A stretch of 14,308 nucleotides of DNA from JAXHTH01 sp034211115 (GTDB taxonomy: Bacteria > Planctomycetota > Phycisphaerae > Phycisphaerales > SM1A02): positions 1-14,308 of the forward strand of contig JAXHTH010000353.1 of NCBI GenBank assembly GCA_034211115.1, written 5' to 3'. The position numbers were made by a program, and so were the translations under genes. Positions 11,517 through 14,308 of this stretch are shown in pieces. The notes beneath the pieces were generated by a model that was not told the DNA's origin, searched no databases, and saw only the letters and a program-made list of their open reading frames with translations. The first letter of the stretch is position 1. Each line of letters opens with the position of its first letter.

Positions 11517-13844
11517 ATGAACGCACAGCGCTTCGCGTGCATCGCCGCACTCATCGCGATCGTCGCCGGCTGCCAGTCGACGCCGCTCGTCTCGTCGCCG
11601 ACCGCGCCGGAGGGTCGCCTGTCGACGGACATGGGCCCGCCGCCGCCGGGATACTGGAAGATCGTGGGCGGGTCGGTGCCGAACTGGCGACCGGAGGACA
11701 TGCATCGTCTGCGGCCGGGACCGCGGAGCCCGCTGACATGGGAGCTGCTCGGACCGCGCCCCATCACCGGCGAGTACTGGTCGGGCTACGAGGACGCCAG
11801 CGGCCGCGTCGTGGGCCTCGCCCCTCATCCGATCGACCCGGACATCTGTTACATCGCCTCGGCCTCCGGCGGCGTGTGGAAGACCATCGACGGCGGCGCC
11901 AACTGGACGCCCCTGACCGATGAGCTGTCCAACCTCAACCACGGCGCGATCGCGCTCGACCCCAGTGACCCCGAGACCGTCTACGTCGGCACGGGCGAGT
12001 ACACGACGGGCTCCAACGGCGACGGGATCTTCCGCTCCACCGACGGCGGGGTGAACTGGGAGCGCATCGGCAGCGACGGCATGATCGGGTCGCGCTTCAC
12101 CGGGATCGCCGTCGATCCCACCAATCCCGACGTGATCCACATCACGACCAACTTCGGATACCTGCGCTCCGACGACTGGGGACAGAGCTGGACGATGCGG
12201 AAGCAGGGCAGCGCTTCGGCCCTCGCGCTCAACCCGCTCGACCCGATGATCGTCTACATCGGCCGTCACAACGACGGCGTCTACCGCTCGACCGACGGGG
12301 GCGACACGTGGACGCGGCTGAGCAACGGCCTTCCCGATAGCGGCGTCAGCCGCATCCTGCTGGGCCTTTCCGCCTCCAACCCGGACGTGATCTACACCGC
12401 GATGGCCTCCGGCTCCGGCGTCGAGGGAACCTACAGATCCATCAACGGCGGTGACACCTGGACGCGTCTGAACAACACGCCGAACTTCGCCTACCCCCAG
12501 GCCTGGTACGACATGTACATCACGGTCGACCCGACCGATCCGTACACCGTCTACTGCGGCGGCGTCTCGCCCATCTACGCCGAAGCGGGCATCATCAAGT
12601 CAACCGACGGCGGGCAGTCGTGGACCGAGATCAGCGCCGGCGCCAACGGCGGGCAGACCCATCCCGATCATCACTACATGGCCTTCGGGCCCGACGGCAC
12701 GATCTGGGAAGGCAACGACGGCGGGGTCTGGAAGAGCACCGACGGCGGGCTCTCATGGATCAACACCAACGCCACCCTCACCGTCACCCAGAACTACAAC
12801 GTCGGCGGCAACCCGCTCGACGACGCCCAGGTCATGGGCGGCACCCAGGACAACGGCTCGATCGAACGCGTCGAGGACAGCCTCGAGTGGCCTCAGGTGA
12901 TCGGCGGCGACGGCGGCTTCCTCGCCTACGACTCCGACGATCCCAACATCAAGTACACCACCTACGTCCGTCTCTCCGTCCAGCGCTGGATCTACGGCGA
13001 CCTGACCTACATCACCGGGCCCTGGGGCGACGACCCGAGGAACTTCATCGCCCCGCTCGTCATGGATCCCAACGATTCCCACACCCTCCTGGGCGGCACC
13101 AACCGCGTCTGGCGAACCAACGATGCGCCCGGCGACGCCAACTGGACCGCGATCAGCACCAGCGAGGTCGGCGCGGGCGGGACCCTGAACGCGATCGCCG
13201 TCGCCGTCGGCGCTTCCGACACCATCTATACCGGCTCCTCGACGGGCGATGTGTACGTCACCACCGATGCCTCGAACTGGCACAACCGCTCGACCGGCCT
13301 GCCCAACGGAAACATCAGCGACATCGTCCTCAATCCCGGGGATCCCGCCAACGCGTACGTGTCCTATCGCAACACGTACGGGTCGCGCGTCTTCCGGACG
13401 GACGATTACGGCATGAACTGGACGGATATCACGGGCGACCTGGCGTTCGGCGCCGGCGCGACGGCCCTCGCGGTGGACTGGCGCTTCGATCCGCCCGGCC
13501 TGTACATCGGCACCGGCGCCGGCGTGTGGTCGTCCACCGACGGCGGGACGACGTGGATCAAGGATGAGAACGACCTGCCCAACGTCAACGTCGGCGACCT
13601 CCAGATCGACACGCAGCGCGACACGCTCATCGCCGGCACCTACGGCCGCGGAACCTGGCGGGCCGTGCTCCCCGATCCGTCCTGCCCGGAGGACCTTGAC
13701 AACGACGGCTTTGTCGACACCGAGGATCTGCTCATGCTTCTGGCCAACTGGGCCGGCGCCGGCCAGGGCGACATCGACAACAACGGCGTCGTCAACACCA
13801 CCGATCTCCTCCTCCTCCTCGCCGCGTGGGGGCAGTGCCCGTGA
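11517..13844 (+). CDS. Asp-box beta-propeller lipoprotein with C-terminal dockerin
   Basis: This 775-residue protein has a clear lipoprotein signal (MNAQRFACIAALIAIVAGC; lipobox VAGC, Cys19). The body (about 65-720) carries nine clear Asp boxes ([ST]-x-[DN]-x-G-x-x-W, for example STDGGDTW, STDGGQSW, TDDYGMNW) and two degenerate ones, spaced as in sialidase/GH74/sortilin-like propellers. Between them recur 'P-x-D-P-x-x-[VI]-Y-x-G' strands. The final 53 residues (723-775) form a dockerin-like pair of calcium loops (DLDNDGFVDTED, DIDNNGVVNTTD) bracketed by cysteines. Catalytic residues are not recognisable by eye, so an enzyme (xyloglucanase-like) and a binding protein are both possible. ATG 11517 has GAGGA 6 bases upstream, and a longer frame from 11340 lacks support. 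It probably sits on the outer surface. Confidence 0.92.
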   Translation: MNAQRFACIAALIAIVAGCQSTPLVSSPTAPEGRLSTDMGPPPPGYWKIVGGSVPNWRPEDMHRLRPGPRSPLTWELLGPRPITGEYWSGYEDASGRVVGLAPHPIDPDICYIASASGGVWKTIDGGANWTPLTDELSNLNHGAIALDPSDPETVYVGTGEYTTGSNGDGIFRSTDGGVNWERIGSDGMIGSRFTGIAVDPTNPDVIHITTNFGYLRSDDWGQSWTMRKQGSASALALNPLDPMIVYIGRHNDGVYRSTDGGDTWTRLSNGLPDSGVSRILLGLSASNPDVIYTAMASGSGVEGTYRSINGGDTWTRLNNTPNFAYPQAWYDMYITVDPTDPYTVYCGGVSPIYAEAGIIKSTDGGQSWTEISAGANGGQTHPDHHYMAFGPDGTIWEGNDGGVWKSTDGGLSWINTNATLTVTQNYNVGGNPLDDAQVMGGTQDNGSIERVEDSLEWPQVIGGDGGFLAYDSDDPNIKYTTYVRLSVQRWIYGDLTYITGPWGDDPRNFIAPLVMDPNDSHTLLGGTNRVWRTNDAPGDANWTAISTSEVGAGGTLNAIAVAVGASDTIYTGSSTGDVYVTTDASNWHNRSTGLPNGNISDIVLNPGDPANAYVSYRNTYGSRVFRTDDYGMNWTDITGDLAFGAGATALAVDWRFDPPGLYIGTGAGVWSSTDGGTTWIKDENDLPNVNVGDLQIDTQRDTLIAGTYGRGTWRAVLPDPSCPEDLDNDGFVDTEDLLMLLANWAGAGQGDIDNNGVVNTTDLLLLLAAWGQCP
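13683..13841 (+). other. Dockerin-like module of the propeller lipoprotein
   Basis: Two EF-hand-like loops, each followed by 'DLL-x-LLA-x-W', enclosed by SCPE at the front and GQCP at the very end. The layout is the same as in the beta-helix protein, suggesting that both proteins dock to the same partner or go through the same sorting route. Confidence 0.75.
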
Positions 13845-13847
13845 AGA

Positions 13848-13879
13848 AAAGCTGAAATGCAGAAAGCTGAAAGCTGAAA
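13848..13879. repeat. AAAGCTGAAA repeat, copy 2
   Basis: Same 32-base layout as 7503-7534 with three differences, all in the 5-base spacer. It starts four bases after the stop of the propeller gene. Confidence 0.85.
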
Positions 13880-13885
13880 CGCCGC

Positions 13886-13924
13886 GGTGCCATGCTTCAT
13901 CCGCGCCGCGGTGAAGCATGCGCC
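13886..13924. repeat. 39-bp hairpin repeat, copy 2
   Basis: Matches 7631-7669 at 36 of 39 bases and keeps the ATGCTTCA/TGAAGCAT stem intact. Confidence 0.85.
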
Positions 13925-14083
13925 TCGCCGGGAGGGCATCGTGGCATCGTGGCATCAAGGGACGAGTGATGAGCGATGCGCGATGAGTCTGCGGAGTCGG
14001 CAACGTTCAGCCGCGAGCCGCAGGCGAGCGCTGCGACGACCGACGGCACGCAACACCCGAGAGCCAAACGCCAGCAACAGACT

Positions 14084-14111
14084 TGAAACACGGAGGGCCA
14101 CTGAGGGCCAC
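14084..14111 (+). repeat. CACGGAGGGCCAC repeat, copy 2
   Basis: TGAAACACGGAGGGCCAC, followed by TGAGGGCCAC. It is the reverse complement of 7738-7765 apart from one base. Confidence 0.8.
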
Positions 14112-14253
14112 GGAGACAGCAGACGGAATAGGGCATCATGGGATCATGGGAAGAGCGATGAGCCATGAGTGATCCTCCGGCCAATAGCCAGGAGCCAGGA
14201 GCCAACCACCAAGAACCAATAGCCGGAAACCGACAACACTCCTCAGCCTGTTC

Positions 14254-14308
14254 TCACGCGGCATCGAGGAGGCGCGTCTGCTCCAGTTGCGTCGGGGCGC
14301 TCCCGATT
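14254..14308 (-). CDS. Possible C-terminal end of a minus-strand gene
   Basis: From the right edge the minus strand reads 17 codons (IGSAPTQLEQTRLLDAA) to a TGA at 14256-14254. The residues look like an ordinary protein tail, and the stop falls just where the repeat-rich sequence ends, as it would at a gene border. With only 17 codons this could be chance, and no function can be proposed. Confidence 0.35.
   Translation of the reverse strand, partial: IGSAPTQLEQTRLLDAA

Larger units (their letters stand above)
13845..14253. repeat. Repeat-rich intergenic region 2
   Basis: I see no gene here. The order is the AAAGCTGAAA repeat (13848-13879), the 39-bp hairpin (13886-13924), an 8-bp-period tandem GGCATCGT x2.75 (13935-13956), GATGAG/CGATG phrases to about 13986, non-repetitive sequence to about 14080, the CACGGAGGGCCAC element (14084-14111), a second 8-bp-period tandem (14133-14150, ATCATGGG) with GATGAG phrases, then AGCCAGG-type phrases (14180-14230). 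Open frames across this stretch are products of the repeats. Confidence 0.75.

Noticed and set aside
12753..14003. 416-residue open frame on the minus strand
   Set aside because: It is antisense to the propeller gene, beginning in intergenic repeats; the Val/Gly/Asp-rich translation mirrors the forward repeats.
13887..14168. Small genes in the repeat gaps (about 60-100 codons on either strand)
   Set aside because: Similar peptides (MPCFI..AVKH) arise wherever the hairpin repeat occurs; they lack ribosome sites and family features.

Overview
The window looks like chromosomal DNA of a planctomycete, most likely of the Phycisphaerae type. This is inferred, not proven. The evidence is high GC; two exported proteins ending in dockerin-like modules of the planctomycetal 'CPADFNGDG...AWG...C' style; a polymorphic beta-helix protein and an Asp-box propeller lipoprotein; and gene-free gaps filled with short, language-like dispersed repeats. 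I see no phage, transposase, CRISPR array, tRNA or rRNA.

Layout. Bases 1-346 hold the 3' end of a + strand gene, probably a DUF3857/transglutaminase-type protein. Bases 347-500 are a convergent gap packed with three perfect hairpins and a 19-bp tandem repeat. Bases 501-4232 are a tight four-gene minus-strand operon. In transcription order it encodes an MttB-superfamily corrinoid methyltransferase without pyrrolysine, a free-standing MetH-type activation domain with an added Cys motif, a corrinoid (B12-binding) shuttle protein, and a homocysteine S-methyltransferase domain with its three zinc cysteines. Together these resemble a methionine synthase cut into pieces, with the methyl-tetrahydrofolate module replaced by an MttB-type donor enzyme. 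The simplest reading is a pathway moving methyl groups from a quaternary amine or related donor through Co(I)/methyl-Co(III) to homocysteine. The donor is unknown. This operon is the most interesting system in the window.

Bases 4233-4564 form a divergent regulatory gap with back-to-back promoter candidates, a 16-bp palindrome beside the operon promoter and a strong 5'-UTR hairpin. Bases 4565-7510 encode a 981-residue exported beta-helix protein with 23 'C-x-F-x-x-N' repeats and a C-terminal dockerin. Bases 7511-7946 are a repeat-rich gap. Bases 7947-11314 are a two-gene unit: an exported or membrane-anchored protein-L-isoaspartate O-methyltransferase, overlapped by one base by an 817-residue multi-pass membrane protein related to spermidine synthases. 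Bases 11517-13844 encode a 775-residue lipoprotein with nine clear Asp boxes and a C-terminal dockerin. Bases 13845-14253 are a second repeat-rich gap that shares modules with the first. The last 55 bases may be the 3' end of a minus-strand gene.

The two dockerin genes are each followed immediately by the same repeat (about 29 of 32 bases identical) and then by a near-identical 39-bp hairpin. In the first gene the stop codon itself lies within the repeat. All functional statements are based on motif recognition by eye; no database search was run.
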